From the NCBI GenBank assembly GCA_030452365.1, contig JAKDMK010000074.1, forward strand, positions 1-8,668: DNA of 8,668 nt, written 5' to 3'. A program made the translations under genes and the position numbers. The DNA is from Nitrococcus sp. (GTDB lineage: Bacteria > Pseudomonadota > Gammaproteobacteria > Nitrococcales > Nitrococcaceae). A model generated the notes under the pieces. It made no database searches. It was not told the origin of the DNA and saw nothing but the letters and a program-made list of their open reading frames with translations. Below are positions 1 through 7,385 of the stretch, in pieces; position 1 is the stretch's first letter; each line of letters begins with the position of its first letter.

Positions 1-36
1 GGTAATTCTGTGGTTCTAGCAGTCAGCTGGCTTGAT

Positions 37-110
37 GTGACGGGTGACGGGTGACCAGTGACGGGTGACGAGTGGCCAGTGACGAGTGGCCGGTGACGGG
101 TGGCTAGTGA
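37..110. repeat. Heptanucleotide tandem repeat, consensus GTGACGG
   Basis: Ten consecutive 7-base units, all of the form GTGRCNR, run from 37 to 106 and are followed by a partial GTGA. In order the units are gtgacgg, gtgacgg, gtgacca, gtgacgg, gtgacga, gtggcca, gtgacga, gtggccg, gtgacgg, gtggcta. From the fifth unit on, GTGAC and GTGGC units alternate, so there is a second-order 14-base period. Seven is not a multiple of three and no gene covers the array, so it is non-coding. It lies just beyond the 3' end of the rubredoxin gene. Short heptamer arrays of this kind are known between genes in several bacterial groups; their role is generally unclear. Confidence 0.9.
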
Positions 111-111
111 A

Positions 112-127
112 TACAGCGCCGGCTGTA
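112..127 (-). terminator. Weak hairpin downstream of rubredoxin
   Basis: TACAGC (112-117) pairs with GCTGTA (122-127) around a GCCG loop. It lies 16 nt past the rubredoxin stop codon on the minus strand. No clear U-tract follows (TTCACTAG), so it could be a weak or Rho-assisted end of the transcript, or chance. Confidence 0.25.
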
Positions 128-143
128 GCATGCCAGGCGTGCC

Positions 144-314
144 TCAGATTTCGATCATCTCGAAGTCTTCCTTAGTGGCCCCACATTCGGGGCAGACAAA
201 GTCCTCGGGAATATCATCCCAGCGGGTCCCAGGCTCGATTCCAGCCTCCGCTAGACCCTTTTCCTCCTCGTAAATCCAGCCGCAGATCACACACATGTAG
301 GCCTTGTACTGCAT
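144..314 (-). CDS. Rubredoxin
   Basis: This 56-residue one-iron electron-transfer protein acts in the cytoplasm. It begins [17 protein letters not shown] and carries both halves of the Fe(SCys)4 site: C8-V-I-C11-G and C41-P-E-C44-G. The family hallmarks [16 protein letters not shown] (residues 25-40) are also present. The length is full for a single-domain rubredoxin. The ATG at 314 is the only sensible start, because an in-frame stop (TGA) lies four codons upstream; no strong ribosome binding site is visible. The gene is divergent from thiE with a 135-nt gap. A rubredoxin next to thiE and hemL is a recurrent gammaproteobacterial arrangement (recalled, not searched). The electron partner cannot be told from the sequence. 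Confidence 0.96.
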   Translation of the reverse strand: MQYKAYMCVICGWIYEEEKGLAEAGIEPGTRWDDIPEDFVCPECGATKEDFEMIEI

Positions 315-434
315 CGCTCGCGTCGCTCACTTGCTGGTTCCTTTTTCTGGAAGCGACGATACTCTACGCTATGGCTGGCGCAGCGAAAACCCTGCAAGCG
401 CGCCGCATACCGCAAATGCCCGGGTGCGAGCCCA

Positions 435-448
435 TGACATGGTTGTCA
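435..448 (+). promoter_or_regulatory. Inverted repeat TGACA-N4-TGTCA directly before the thiE start
   Basis: TGACA (435-439) and TGTCA (444-448) form a perfect 5-bp inverted repeat around TGGT, ending one base before the thiE ATG. It occupies the place where a Shine-Dalgarno sequence would sit, and none is seen. It could be an operator half-site pair, a small initiation-region hairpin, or chance. No thiamine-pyrophosphate riboswitch signature is recognisable in the 135-nt gap. Confidence 0.25.
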
Positions 449-449
449 G

Positions 450-1085
450 ATGCGAGTCGATTGCCGCCACTCATTACACGGGTTATATGCCCTCACCGAT
501 CCAGGATTGCAGCGACCGCAGGATCTGCTCAGGCGGGTCGAAGCCGTGCTGAGCGGCGGCGCTCGGCTTCTACAATACCGCGATAAATCCGCCAGTCCGC
601 GGCGCTGGCAAGAGGCCCGCCGGCTTGCCACGCTGTGCCACACTCGCGGCGCGGTCTTCATCATCAACGACGATGTCGAGCTTGCGGCTGCTGTGGCTGC
701 AGACGGTGTTCACCTCGGACGCGACGATCTATCCCTCAGGGAAGCCCGGGCCCGATTGGGAACTCGCGCGATCATCGGGATCTCCTGTTACAACGAGCTT
801 GCTCGGGCCCAGGTGGCTGCGGCTGGCGGAGCCGACTATGTCGCCTTCGGCCGCATCTATCCGTCAGCCACCAAACCGGGTGCGGTGCACGCCCCGCTAG
901 AGCTGCTGCGCGTGGCACGTGGGGCTCTGGACCTGCCGATCGTCGCTATCGGCGGCATAACGCCAGAGAACGCTCGCCAGGTGATCGCCACCGGTGTTGA
1001 TGCCGTGGCGGTAGTCAATGGCGTGTTTGGCGTGCCGAATCCAGCTTTAGCCGCGCGGCGGATTGCGCAGCTGTTTGACGATTGA
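450..1085 (+). CDS. thiE: Thiamine-phosphate synthase ThiE
   Basis: ThiE joins hydroxymethylpyrimidine diphosphate to thiazole phosphate, giving thiamine monophosphate and pyrophosphate in the cytoplasm. The 211-residue protein has the normal length and the (beta/alpha)8 motifs in order: L12-YALTD, QYRDK at 42-46, NDD at 73-75 (metal binding), GVHLG at 86-90, [13 protein letters not shown] at 133-145 with the conserved Thr-Lys, AIGGIT at 166-171, and VVNGVF at 188-193 in the phosphate-binding end. The FGR-x-x-PS-x-TK form of the central loop is typical of gammaproteobacterial ThiE. The ATG at 450 places the first conserved strand about ten residues in, as usual, but has no clear Shine-Dalgarno sequence. 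The hemL start lies 106 nt downstream on the same strand. No thiD is seen beside it. Confidence 0.95.
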   Translation: MRVDCRHSLHGLYALTDPGLQRPQDLLRRVEAVLSGGARLLQYRDKSASPRRWQEARRLATLCHTRGAVFIINDDVELAAAVAADGVHLGRDDLSLREARARLGTRAIIGISCYNELARAQVAAAGGADYVAFGRIYPSATKPGAVHAPLELLRVARGALDLPIVAIGGITPENARQVIATGVDAVAVVNGVFGVPNPALAARRIAQLFDD

Positions 1086-1191
1086 GCCGCAGGGGTTAAA
1101 GTGGCCGCACTCAAAGCGGCGCGCGCGCCTGGGTCGGTGCTGCGATTTGCGCCCTGGATCAAACAACCCAAATGCTGGAATAGACTTGGTC

Positions 1192-2472
1192 ATGAACCGT
1201 TCACACGAACTCTTTGTCGAAGCGCAGAACCACCTCGTCGGGGGGGTCAACTCGGCTGTTCGGGCCTTCCGCGCGGTCGGCGGCGAGCCCGTTTTCATTC
1301 ACCGCGGAGAAGGCGCATGGATCGAGGATGTCGATGGCCGCCGCTACGTGGACTATGTGCTGTCCTACGGGCCCCTGGCGGTCGGCCATGCCCACCCAGA
1401 GGTAGTAGCGGCCGTCTGCGAAGCCGTAGCTCAAGGATTGAGTTTTGGCGCCCCCTGCGAGCGCGAGACTCGGCTTGCCCAGCGGATCAAAACATTGATC
1501 CCCTCCATCGATCGGCTGCGCATGGTCAGCTCCGGCACAGAGGCCACGATGAGCGCACTGCGGTTGGCCCGAGGCTTTACGGGGCGCGAGCGCATCGTCA
1601 AGTTTCAGGGTTGCTACCATGGCCATGTGGATAGTTTGTTGGTGCAAGCCGGCTCCGGGGTACTGACCCTCGGTATCCCGGGATCGCCTGGGGTGCCGGA
1701 TGCGGTCGTGCAGCAGACCATTAGCGTGCCATACAATGATTTGTCGGCAGTAGCCGAGGTGCTCGACAAGTACGGGCAAGAGATTGCCGCGGTGATCGTC
1801 GAGCCGGTGGCCGGCAATATGAACTGTGTTCCGCCAGTCGATGACTTTCTGGCCGGCCTGCGGGAGCTCTGCGACCAAAGCGGTTCTTTGCTGATTTTTG
1901 ACGAGGTGATGACCGGTTTTCGGGTCTCTCTGGGCGGTGCTCAAGCACGTTATTCGGTGACCCCCGACCTGACCTGTCTCGGAAAGGTAATTGGCGGCGG
2001 TATGCCGGTTGGTGCCTTTGGCGGACGCGGCGAGATCATGGAGCGGCTTGCCCCGCTCGGGCCGGTGTATCAGGCGGGCACTCTATCGGGTAATCCGGTC
2101 GCGATGGCCGCGGGCCTGGCCACGTTGGACGTGCTAAGTCGCGCCCAGGCATTCGATTCTGCCGTGGCTGCGACGCGCACTCTGGTCGAAGGTTTGCGTG
2201 CGCGCGCAAACAGAGCGGGTGTGGCTTTTACCACCAATCAGGTCGGCACCATGTTCGGGCTCTTCTTCACTACGGCGGATGCGGTCACCGACTTTCAGCA
2301 GGTCTCGGAATGTGATGTGGAGCGCTTCAAGCGGTTTTTTCATAGCCTGCTTGAGCAGGGCGTGTACTTGGCACCCTCTGCATTCGAGGCGGGTTTCCTC
2401 TCTACGGCTCATGACGAGCAGGCGATCGACCATACCTTGTGCGCCGCCGAGCGAGCATTCGCCAGTCTATGA
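1192..2472 (+). CDS. hemL: Glutamate-1-semialdehyde 2,1-aminomutase HemL
   Basis: HemL is a PLP enzyme that isomerises glutamate-1-semialdehyde to 5-aminolevulinate, the second committed step of the C5 route to haem, sirohaem and corrins. The protein of 426 residues has the family length. Visible motifs are the N-terminal [25 protein letters not shown] (from residue 113), CYHGH in the middle, FDEVMTGFR with PLP-ring Asp237, and [16 protein letters not shown] with the Schiff-base lysine at 265. [17 protein letters not shown] follows. I chose the ATG at 1192 because homologues start just before S-x-x-L-F-x-x-A. The frame is open to 1063, but that part overlaps the end of thiE and is unlike the family. 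The Shine-Dalgarno match is weak. It is likely transcribed with or just after thiE, and converges on mpl. Confidence 0.97.
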   Translation: MNRSHELFVEAQNHLVGGVNSAVRAFRAVGGEPVFIHRGEGAWIEDVDGRRYVDYVLSYGPLAVGHAHPEVVAAVCEAVAQGLSFGAPCERETRLAQRIKTLIPSIDRLRMVSSGTEATMSALRLARGFTGRERIVKFQGCYHGHVDSLLVQAGSGVLTLGIPGSPGVPDAVVQQTISVPYNDLSAVAEVLDKYGQEIAAVIVEPVAGNMNCVPPVDDFLAGLRELCDQSGSLLIFDEVMTGFRVSLGGAQARYSVTPDLTCLGKVIGGGMPVGAFGGRGEIMERLAPLGPVYQAGTLSGNPVAMAAGLATLDVLSRAQAFDSAVAATRTLVEGLRARANRAGVAFTTNQVGTMFGLFFTTADAVTDFQQVSECDVERFKRFFHSLLEQGVYLAPSAFEAGFLSTAHDEQAIDHTLCAAERAFASL

Positions 2473-2515
2473 GCTCAGGCACGATTTGGCTGTACGGATG
2501 CCGCTCCCGATCGAA

Positions 2516-2530
2516 CCGGCGCGAGGCCGG
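2516..2530. other. Short GC hairpin between convergent hemL and mpl
   Basis: CCGGC (2516-2520) pairs with GCCGG (2526-2530) around GCGAG in the 113-nt gap between the two 3' ends. There is no T-run on either side, so it is not a convincing intrinsic terminator. I see no other feature in this gap. Confidence 0.2.
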
Positions 2531-2585
2531 GCCCGACCAGTGAGTAGAGCCGTGTGGACTCGCGCAGCGGCGATGGCCTGGCCTG

Positions 2586-3944
2586 CTATTTGCCGGCCAA
2601 CGCGGCGAGCAGGCGTTCGTGAATGTTCTCGAAACCGCCGTTGCTCATCACCAGCACGGCATCGCCTGCTTGCGCTGCCGCGGCGATGCGTTCAATCAAA
2701 CCCTCCATGTTGCCGATGATCAGCACGCGCTCGCCAAGCAGCGGAACGAGCGCGGCTTCCAGGTTCCACTCCAACATTTGTGGCCGATAGACGAATACGC
2801 GATCGGCGTGTTGTAGTGAGGCGCCGAGCGTATCGCGGTGCACGCCGGAGCGCATGGTATTTGATCGGGGCTCGAGCACGGCCAGGATGCGGCCCCGATG
2901 GTGCGCGCGCAAGGCGGCAATCGTGGCGCTGATCGCGGTCGGATGGTGGGCAAAATCATCGTATAAGCGGATGCCACAGACCATTCCGCGCAGCTCGAGC
3001 CGGCGGCGTATACCACGAAAGCAGCGCAGCGCCTCGATGCCCTGATCGAGGGAAACCCCTGCATGGCGGGCGGCGAGTAGGGCGGCCAAGACGTTGCGGG
3101 CGTTGTGCTCACCAGGCATGGGTAGGGTAAACGTTCGCTTTTCCCCCTCGCCGGCGAGCTCCACTGTGTCATTCGCAGCATCGATCACTTCTAGTCGCCA
3201 ATCGTTGTCGGGACCGGTACCGAAGCGGGTGACCGGTGTCCAGCAGCCGAGCGCGAGCGCATCTGCGACGGCGCCGTCATCGCCGTTAGCGATGATCAGG
3301 CCGGTGCTGGGCACGGTTCGTACTAAATGATGAAACTGTCGCTGGATGGCCGCCAAATCAGGAAAGATGTCCGCGTGATCGAATTCGAGGTTGTTTATCA
3401 CCAAGGTTCGGGGCCGGAAATGGACGAACTTGGAGCGCTTGTCGAAGAAGGCACTATCGTACTCATCGCCTTCGATGACGAAGAGATTGCCGCTACCAAG
3501 CCGGGCGGAGCGCCCGAAGTTTCCGGGCACACCACCGATGAGGAAGCCGGGTGTGCGCCCCGCATACTCGAGTATCCAGCCTAGCAGGCTGCTGGTCGTT
3601 GTTTTGCCATGAGTGCCGGTGATTGCTAGCACCCAACGCTCACGCAGTACGTTCTCGGCAAGCCATTGCGGTCCCGACGTATAGCTCAGCCCTTGATCCA
3701 ACACCTGCTCCAGCGCCGGATTGCCGCGACTGAGCGCATTGCCCACAAGGCAGCAGTCCGCAGTAAGGTTGGGTGGCGGTGGAGCGTACCCCTCCCGGAT
3801 AGAAATCCGTTGTTCGGCCAGCATAGTGCTCATGGGCGGATACACGGTCGCATCGACACCGCTCACGCTATGCCCGGCCTCACGGGCGATCAGCGCGACC
3901 CCCCCCATAAAGGTGCCGCCAATGCCGAGTATATCCAGGTGCAT
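2586..3944 (-). CDS. mpl: UDP-N-acetylmuramate:L-alanyl-gamma-D-glutamyl-meso-diaminopimelate ligase Mpl
   Basis: Mpl is a cytoplasmic murein-recycling ligase. It uses ATP to attach the recovered tripeptide L-Ala-gamma-D-Glu-meso-DAP to UDP-MurNAc, bypassing MurC, MurD and MurE. The 452-residue length is right for the family. In order: Rossmann-like GIGGTFMGG (7-15), which separates Mpl from MurC; the ATP loop GTHGKTTT (110-117); EGDEYDSAFFDKRSKF (158-173), an Mpl signature; NLEFDHADIF (185-194); the DDFAHHPTA stretch; and LEPRSNTMRSG near the C-terminus. The start is supported by GGGGAAAG ending 6 nt before the ATG. It lies 114 nt downstream of a small membrane protein gene on the same strand, so the two may be co-transcribed. 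Confidence 0.97.
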   Translation of the reverse strand: MHLDILGIGGTFMGGVALIAREAGHSVSGVDATVYPPMSTMLAEQRISIREGYAPPPPNLTADCCLVGNALSRGNPALEQVLDQGLSYTSGPQWLAENVLRERWVLAITGTHGKTTTSSLLGWILEYAGRTPGFLIGGVPGNFGRSARLGSGNLFVIEGDEYDSAFFDKRSKFVHFRPRTLVINNLEFDHADIFPDLAAIQRQFHHLVRTVPSTGLIIANGDDGAVADALALGCWTPVTRFGTGPDNDWRLEVIDAANDTVELAGEGEKRTFTLPMPGEHNARNVLAALLAARHAGVSLDQGIEALRCFRGIRRRLELRGMVCGIRLYDDFAHHPTAISATIAALRAHHRGRILAVLEPRSNTMRSGVHRDTLGASLQHADRVFVYRPQMLEWNLEAALVPLLGERVLIIGNMEGLIERIAAAAQAGDAVLVMSNGGFENIHERLLAALAGK

Positions 3945-3950
3945 TAGCTG

Positions 3951-3958
3951 CTTTCCCC
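3951..3958 (-). promoter_or_regulatory. Ribosome binding site of mpl
   Basis: The minus-strand sequence GGGGAAAG lies 6 nt before the mpl ATG. It fixes that start and is one of the clearer ribosome binding sites in the window. Confidence 0.6.
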
Positions 3959-4018
3959 AATACTGATGTTTGCAAAACTTTTGACACGCCGATAGTGGCA
4001 GTCCAAGGATGCATAAGT

Positions 4019-4033
4019 TTAACTGTTAATAAC
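4019..4033. promoter_or_regulatory. Overlapping AT-rich palindromes upstream of mpl
   Basis: TTAACTGTTAA (4019-4029) is an 11-bp palindrome with one central base. GTTAATAAC (4025-4033) is a second one overlapping it. They lie about 75-90 nt upstream of the mpl start, in an AT-rich patch unlike its surroundings. This would suit a promoter or operator, but no convincing -35/-10 pair can be assigned. Confidence 0.25.
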
Positions 4034-4058
4034 TACCAAGCGGCTCACACATGTGCGT

Positions 4059-4565
4059 TTAGCCTTGGACAAGCTGGGATACCCACAGGGAGCCGAAGAC
4101 GTAGCCAAGTGCAACTAGAATGCCCCCCGGCAGCGGCAGCGACAAGGCATGGCGGAGGATGTGGCCCATGACCAATAGATTCCAGATTCCGAGACCGGTT
4201 AAGGCCAAACGCGCAAAAGTATCCTGCGCGCTTGCCGCATCGGCGGCATAGAGTACGGGAAAGGCGACCAAAGTAATGATGGCATCGGTGCCGAAGAGCG
4301 CACTCGCTGTCTGCACGAAGCGAACCTTAAGCCCGCGAATAGCTAGGATGCCGTAGGTCAAACCCAGCGTGAACAGCAAACCCACGAGAAGCTTTGATAG
4401 GGGGTTCGGAGTCGGTTCGAGCACCTGCATCGCCGGATAGGCGAGGCCCACGCTAACGATAAGCGTCAGCCCAAGCAGTTCCCAAGAGTAGGGCAGATGC
4501 TGGGGAGCACATCGGAGCAGGCAGATGTCAAACATTTGGCGTGCGATGGTTGTTATGGGTGGCAT
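4059..4565 (-). CDS. Small multi-pass membrane protein of unknown function
   Basis: I do not recognise this protein. From the ATG at 4565 it has 168 residues. A short N-terminal part, FDICLLRCAPQHLPYSW (12-28), precedes about four or five hydrophobic segments at roughly 28-49, 57-76, 90-108, 118-137 and 147-166. It looks like a small inner-membrane protein with no signal peptide, no metal-binding cluster and no enzymatic motif. The loop after segment two is basic (RGLKVR, 77-82), suggesting it faces the cytoplasm. The start is uncertain: ATGs at 4616 (185 aa) and 4535 (158 aa) are alternatives and none has a strong ribosome binding site. I prefer 4565 because an AGAG lies just before it and because the conserved-looking part then begins near residue 12. 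It is upstream of mpl on the same strand and divergent from cfa. Confidence 0.75.
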   Translation of the reverse strand: MPPITTIARQMFDICLLRCAPQHLPYSWELLGLTLIVSVGLAYPAMQVLEPTPNPLSKLLVGLLFTLGLTYGILAIRGLKVRFVQTASALFGTDAIITLVAFPVLYAADAASAQDTFARLALTGLGIWNLLVMGHILRHALSLPLPGGILVALGYVFGSLWVSQLVQG

Positions 4566-4749
4566 ATCTCTGCTCACGCTGATCGAGAGGAAGCATGGAT
4601 TTGAAAATCCGCTCATAACGTCAAAACTAAAGGTAGGGGCGTAGGCGTATCGGGTTGGCCGGCATGGTACCCGGTCCCGGTATGAGGGTCACCCGCCGCC
4701 GCCTGTTAGGGTTTGCAGTAGCAACAAAAATCCTCAGAATGAACCGATC

Positions 4750-4754
4750 GGAGG
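4750..4754 (+). promoter_or_regulatory. Ribosome binding site of cfa
   Basis: A perfect GGAGG lies 8 nt before the ATG at 4763. It decides the cfa start against the in-frame upstream ATGs at 4655, 4664, 4682 and 4739. Confidence 0.75.
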
Positions 4755-4762
4755 CTGCAGCA

Positions 4763-5998
4763 ATGATTCCGTACAACGTGCTCGAAAATCGAATTAGCAA
4801 GGGTTCCCTGGTAGTCGATTTGCCCGATGGGACCGTATTGCGCTACGGCAACGGTAACCCAAAGGCCCAATGGCATATACATGATGCCTCTATCCTCAAG
4901 AAGGTGGCAGCTGATCCCGAGTTCATGCTCGGCCAGACGTATATGGATGGCGCCTGGAGCAGTCCCTCGCTCATTACCCTACTCGAGGTATTGATGCGGA
5001 ATTTTCCCAGGGAGTCGGTGAGCTGGGTTCGACGGCTTATGATCAAGCTGGTCAAGCCCCTTCAGCAATGGAATCGGATCGCCGGTAGCCGCCGCAACGC
5101 TGCCCATCACTACGATCTCGACGTATCACTGTTCCGTCGATTTCTGGACGAGGACATGCAATACTCCTGCGCCTACTGGCCACGCGATAATATGACGCTT
5201 GAGCAGGCACAGACCGCGAAGAAAGAGCATATTCGCCGTAAGTTGTTGCTTCGCCCGGGACAACGGGTGATCGACATCGGCTGCGGTTGGGCTGGCTTGG
5301 CCATCTTTCTCGCGGAAACCTGCGGGGTTCGGGTTACGGGTTTGACGCTCTCGCGTGAGCAGTACCGAGTCGCCCGCGAACGGGTCGAGCAACGGGGCTT
5401 GGCGAGGCTGGTGGATATTCGGCTCGAGGACTATCGGGAGAACACCGAGACCTATGATCGGGTGGTCAGCGTCGGTATGTTTGAGCATGTGGGAGTCCGC
5501 AACTACGATGCCTATTTCCGCGCGGTGCGTGAGCGGCTTACCAAGGACGGCATCGCGCTGATCCATACCATCGGGTCGCTTGCCCCGCCGAGGCTGACCA
5601 ACCCTTGGATCCGGCGTTATATCTTCCCAGGGGGCTATATTCCCGCCATGTCCGAGGTGATGGCCGCGGTGGAGCGGCAGAATTTGGTGAGCGCGGACGT
5701 GGAGGTGCTGCGTTTGCACTATGCGTTCACCTTGGCTCAATGGCAGCAGCGCTTCCAGCGCGTGCGCACTGAGGTCGCGGCGCAAAAGGACGAGCGCTTC
5801 TGTCGCATGTGGGAGTTTTATCTCGCGCTCTGCGAGGCCGCCTTCCGTTGGCGTGATATGGTCGTGTTTCAGTTCCAGTTGGCTCGGGATACGGCGGCAG
5901 TGCCCGTGACGCGTGGTTATTTACATCGGACGATCGACGACAAATTGGAAGCGAATCATCCGCTGCACCGCCACACTGCGGAAGAACGGCGAGCCTAA
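4763..5998 (+). CDS. cfa: Cyclopropane-fatty-acyl-phospholipid synthase
   Basis: This SAM-dependent enzyme adds a methylene bridge across the double bond of unsaturated acyl chains in membrane phospholipids, typically on entry to stationary phase or under acid stress. The 411-residue protein starts MIPYNVLENRISKG. An N-terminal lipid-binding domain (about 1-120) is followed by HHYDLDVSLFRRFLD and QYSCAYW with the active-site Cys136. The SAM loop VIDIGCGWAGL lies at 169-179 and TGLTLSREQ follows. MFEHVG carries Glu241, LIHTIG carries His268, and LRLHYAFTLAQW carries Tyr320. These match the bicarbonate and catalytic residues Cys139, Glu239, His266 and Tyr317 of the E. coli enzyme, so it should be active. 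The start is set by GGAGG. It stands alone, without the oxidoreductase and DUF1365 genes often found beside cfa. pfp follows after 77 nt. Confidence 0.95.
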   Translation: MIPYNVLENRISKGSLVVDLPDGTVLRYGNGNPKAQWHIHDASILKKVAADPEFMLGQTYMDGAWSSPSLITLLEVLMRNFPRESVSWVRRLMIKLVKPLQQWNRIAGSRRNAAHHYDLDVSLFRRFLDEDMQYSCAYWPRDNMTLEQAQTAKKEHIRRKLLLRPGQRVIDIGCGWAGLAIFLAETCGVRVTGLTLSREQYRVARERVEQRGLARLVDIRLEDYRENTETYDRVVSVGMFEHVGVRNYDAYFRAVRERLTKDGIALIHTIGSLAPPRLTNPWIRRYIFPGGYIPAMSEVMAAVERQNLVSADVEVLRLHYAFTLAQWQQRFQRVRTEVAAQKDERFCRMWEFYLALCEAAFRWRDMVVFQFQLARDTAAVPVTRGYLHRTIDDKLEANHPLHRHTAEERRA

Positions 5999-6012
5999 GC
6001 ACCGCGACCGTG

Positions 6013-6029
6013 CGGCGCGCTTCGCGCCG
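6013..6029 (+). other. Strong GC hairpin in the cfa-pfp gap
   Basis: CGGCGCG (6013-6019) pairs perfectly with CGCGCCG (6023-6029) around a CTT triloop. It lies 14 nt after the cfa stop and 46 nt before the pfp start. No T-run follows, so it is not a standard intrinsic terminator. It may cap the cfa message, or mark a processing or partial termination point between the two genes. Confidence 0.4.
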
Positions 6030-6075
6030 AAGTGTGCCTGTGGGCCGCCGGGCAAGAGCAACCGAGAGGGTACCC

Positions 6076-7338
6076 ATGGCCAAGCGCAACGCCTTCTACG
6101 CACAGTCCGGAGGAGTGACCGCGGTTATCAATGCGACCGCCTGTGGTCTGATCGAGACCGCGCGTCGCCATCGCGACGAAATCAACACGGTTTTTGCGGG
6201 GAACAACGGCATTCTCGGTGCATTGCATGAGGAACTGATCGATACTTCGCAAGAGAGTCAGAGCACGGTTGCTGCCCTGCGCTACACACCGGCCGGCGCT
6301 TTTGGCTCCGCTCGTTACAAGCTCAAGGGACTGCAGGAGAACCGTGCCGAGTACAAGCGCTTGCTCGAAGTCTTCGAGGCCCATGACATAGCGTATTTTT
6401 TCTACAACGGAGGTGGTGACTCTCAGGATACAGCGCACAAAGTTTCGCAGCTTGGTGTGACGCTTGGCTACCCGATCACCTGCATCGGCATTCCCAAAAC
6501 CGTGGATAATGATCTCCCAGGCACCGACAGTTGCCCAGGCTTCGGTTCGGTCGCCAAATACGTTGCCGTTTCCACGCGCGAGGCCGGGCTCGATGTGGCC
6601 TCCATGGCCAAGACTTCGACAAAGGTATTCGTCCTAGAGGTCATGGGCCGTCACGCGGGCTGGATAGCGGCGGCTTCCGGATTGGCTCGAGAGCTTCCTG
6701 GTGAGCCGCCGCACATCATATTACTGCCTGAAATTGCGTTTGATCGGGAGCGGTTTCTCGGCGCAGTCGAGCAATCGGTGCGGGAGCATGGTTACTGTGT
6801 GGTAGTAACCTCGGAAGGTACACGTAACGCCGATGGCAGCTTCCTCTCCGACCAGGGCGGCAAGGATGCATTCGGCCACACTCAACTCGGCGGAGTGGCT
6901 CCTGTGCTCGCGCGCTTGATCAACGATCAGCTCGGCTACAAATACCATTACGCCATTGCCGATTACCTGCAACGCGCGGCGCGCCATATTGCATCGCGTA
7001 CGGATGTGGAGCAAGCCTACGCCGTCGGGCAAGCGGCGGTCGAGCTCGCCTTGGCCGGCAAGAACGCCGTTATGCCGACCATCGTGCGTTTAAGCGATGA
7101 TCCCTACCGGTGGCAAGTGGGCGAGGCGAGGCTAGCCGATGTGGCCAACGTGGAGCGCACACTACCCGCTGAGTACATTACCGAGGACGGCCTGCATATT
7201 ACGCCGGAGTGCGAGCGCTATCTGCGCCCGCTCATTGCCGGTGAGGACTATCCACCTTACGAGAACGGACTGCCGAGGTATGCGCGGCTGCGCCGCTTCA
7301 TCGTGGACAAGAAGCTGCCGCCATTCGAAGCGCAATGA
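6076..7338 (+). CDS. pfp: Pyrophosphate-dependent 6-phosphofructokinase
   Basis: Pfp reversibly converts fructose 6-phosphate plus PPi to fructose 1,6-bisphosphate plus phosphate in the cytoplasm. The 420-residue protein has QSGGVTAVINA at the N-terminus and the phosphoryl-donor loop GGGDS at 112-116. IPKTVDNDL follows, with Lys141 and catalytic Asp144, then MGRHAGW (190-196) for sugar phosphate binding, PE near LLPEIAF, and SEGT. Asp115 and Lys141 occupy the two positions that are Gly104 and Gly124 in ATP-using E. coli PfkA, which marks PPi use. The GGGDS form rather than GGDDS is found in PPi-PFKs of methanotrophs and related bacteria (recalled). The ATG at 6076 has AGAGGG five bases upstream; an in-frame ATG at 6010 lies too far ahead of the conserved part. 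It follows cfa after 77 nt, and ppa lies downstream. Confidence 0.93.
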   Translation: MAKRNAFYAQSGGVTAVINATACGLIETARRHRDEINTVFAGNNGILGALHEELIDTSQESQSTVAALRYTPAGAFGSARYKLKGLQENRAEYKRLLEVFEAHDIAYFFYNGGGDSQDTAHKVSQLGVTLGYPITCIGIPKTVDNDLPGTDSCPGFGSVAKYVAVSTREAGLDVASMAKTSTKVFVLEVMGRHAGWIAAASGLARELPGEPPHIILLPEIAFDRERFLGAVEQSVREHGYCVVVTSEGTRNADGSFLSDQGGKDAFGHTQLGGVAPVLARLINDQLGYKYHYAIADYLQRAARHIASRTDVEQAYAVGQAAVELALAGKNAVMPTIVRLSDDPYRWQVGEARLADVANVERTLPAEYITEDGLHITPECERYLRPLIAGEDYPPYENGLPRYARLRRFIVDKKLPPFEAQ

Positions 7339-7355
7339 GCGGGCATCGTTGCATC

Positions 7356-7385
7356 GATAAAAAAAGAAGCCGGCGTACGCCGGCT
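7356..7385 (-). terminator. Strong intrinsic terminator, minus strand
   Basis: AGCCGGCGTACGCCGGCT (7368-7385) is a perfect 18-base palindrome, giving a 7-bp GC stem with a GTAC loop. On the minus strand it is followed at once by TTCTTTTTTTAT, the classic U-tract. On the plus strand the hairpin is followed by GGAATATAGG, so it would stop plus-strand transcription from pfp only weakly. A good minus-strand terminator with no annotated gene upstream of it implies an unannotated minus-strand transcript. Confidence 0.85.

Noticed and set aside
37..110. CRISPR array
   Set aside because: The units are 7 bases long and directly adjacent with no spacers, so this is a simple tandem repeat.
315..449. 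TPP riboswitch upstream of thiE
   Set aside because: No THI-box elements are recognisable, and the gap is too short and shared with the divergent rubredoxin promoter.
1063..1191. Upstream extension of the hemL frame
   Set aside because: It overlaps the end of thiE and its residues do not resemble the family; homologues begin at the position of the ATG at 1192.
1201..1944. Long minus-strand open frame (247 codons) inside hemL, and a similar one at 5126-5785 inside cfa
   Set aside because: Both are shadows of strongly supported plus-strand genes in GC-rich DNA and show no recognisable protein motif.
4001..4070. GTCCAAGG (4001-4008) and CCTTGGAC (4063-4070) as ends of an inserted element
   Set aside because: Only 8 bases match, the right arm lies in the coding end of the membrane protein gene, and there is no transposase or target duplication.
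4655..4762. An in-frame extension of cfa containing TRRRLLGFAVAT, which resembles a twin-arginine signal
   Set aside because: A perfect GGAGG at the right distance sets the start at 4763. Cfa is a cytoplasmic enzyme, and the extension lacks a long hydrophobic core and cleavage site.
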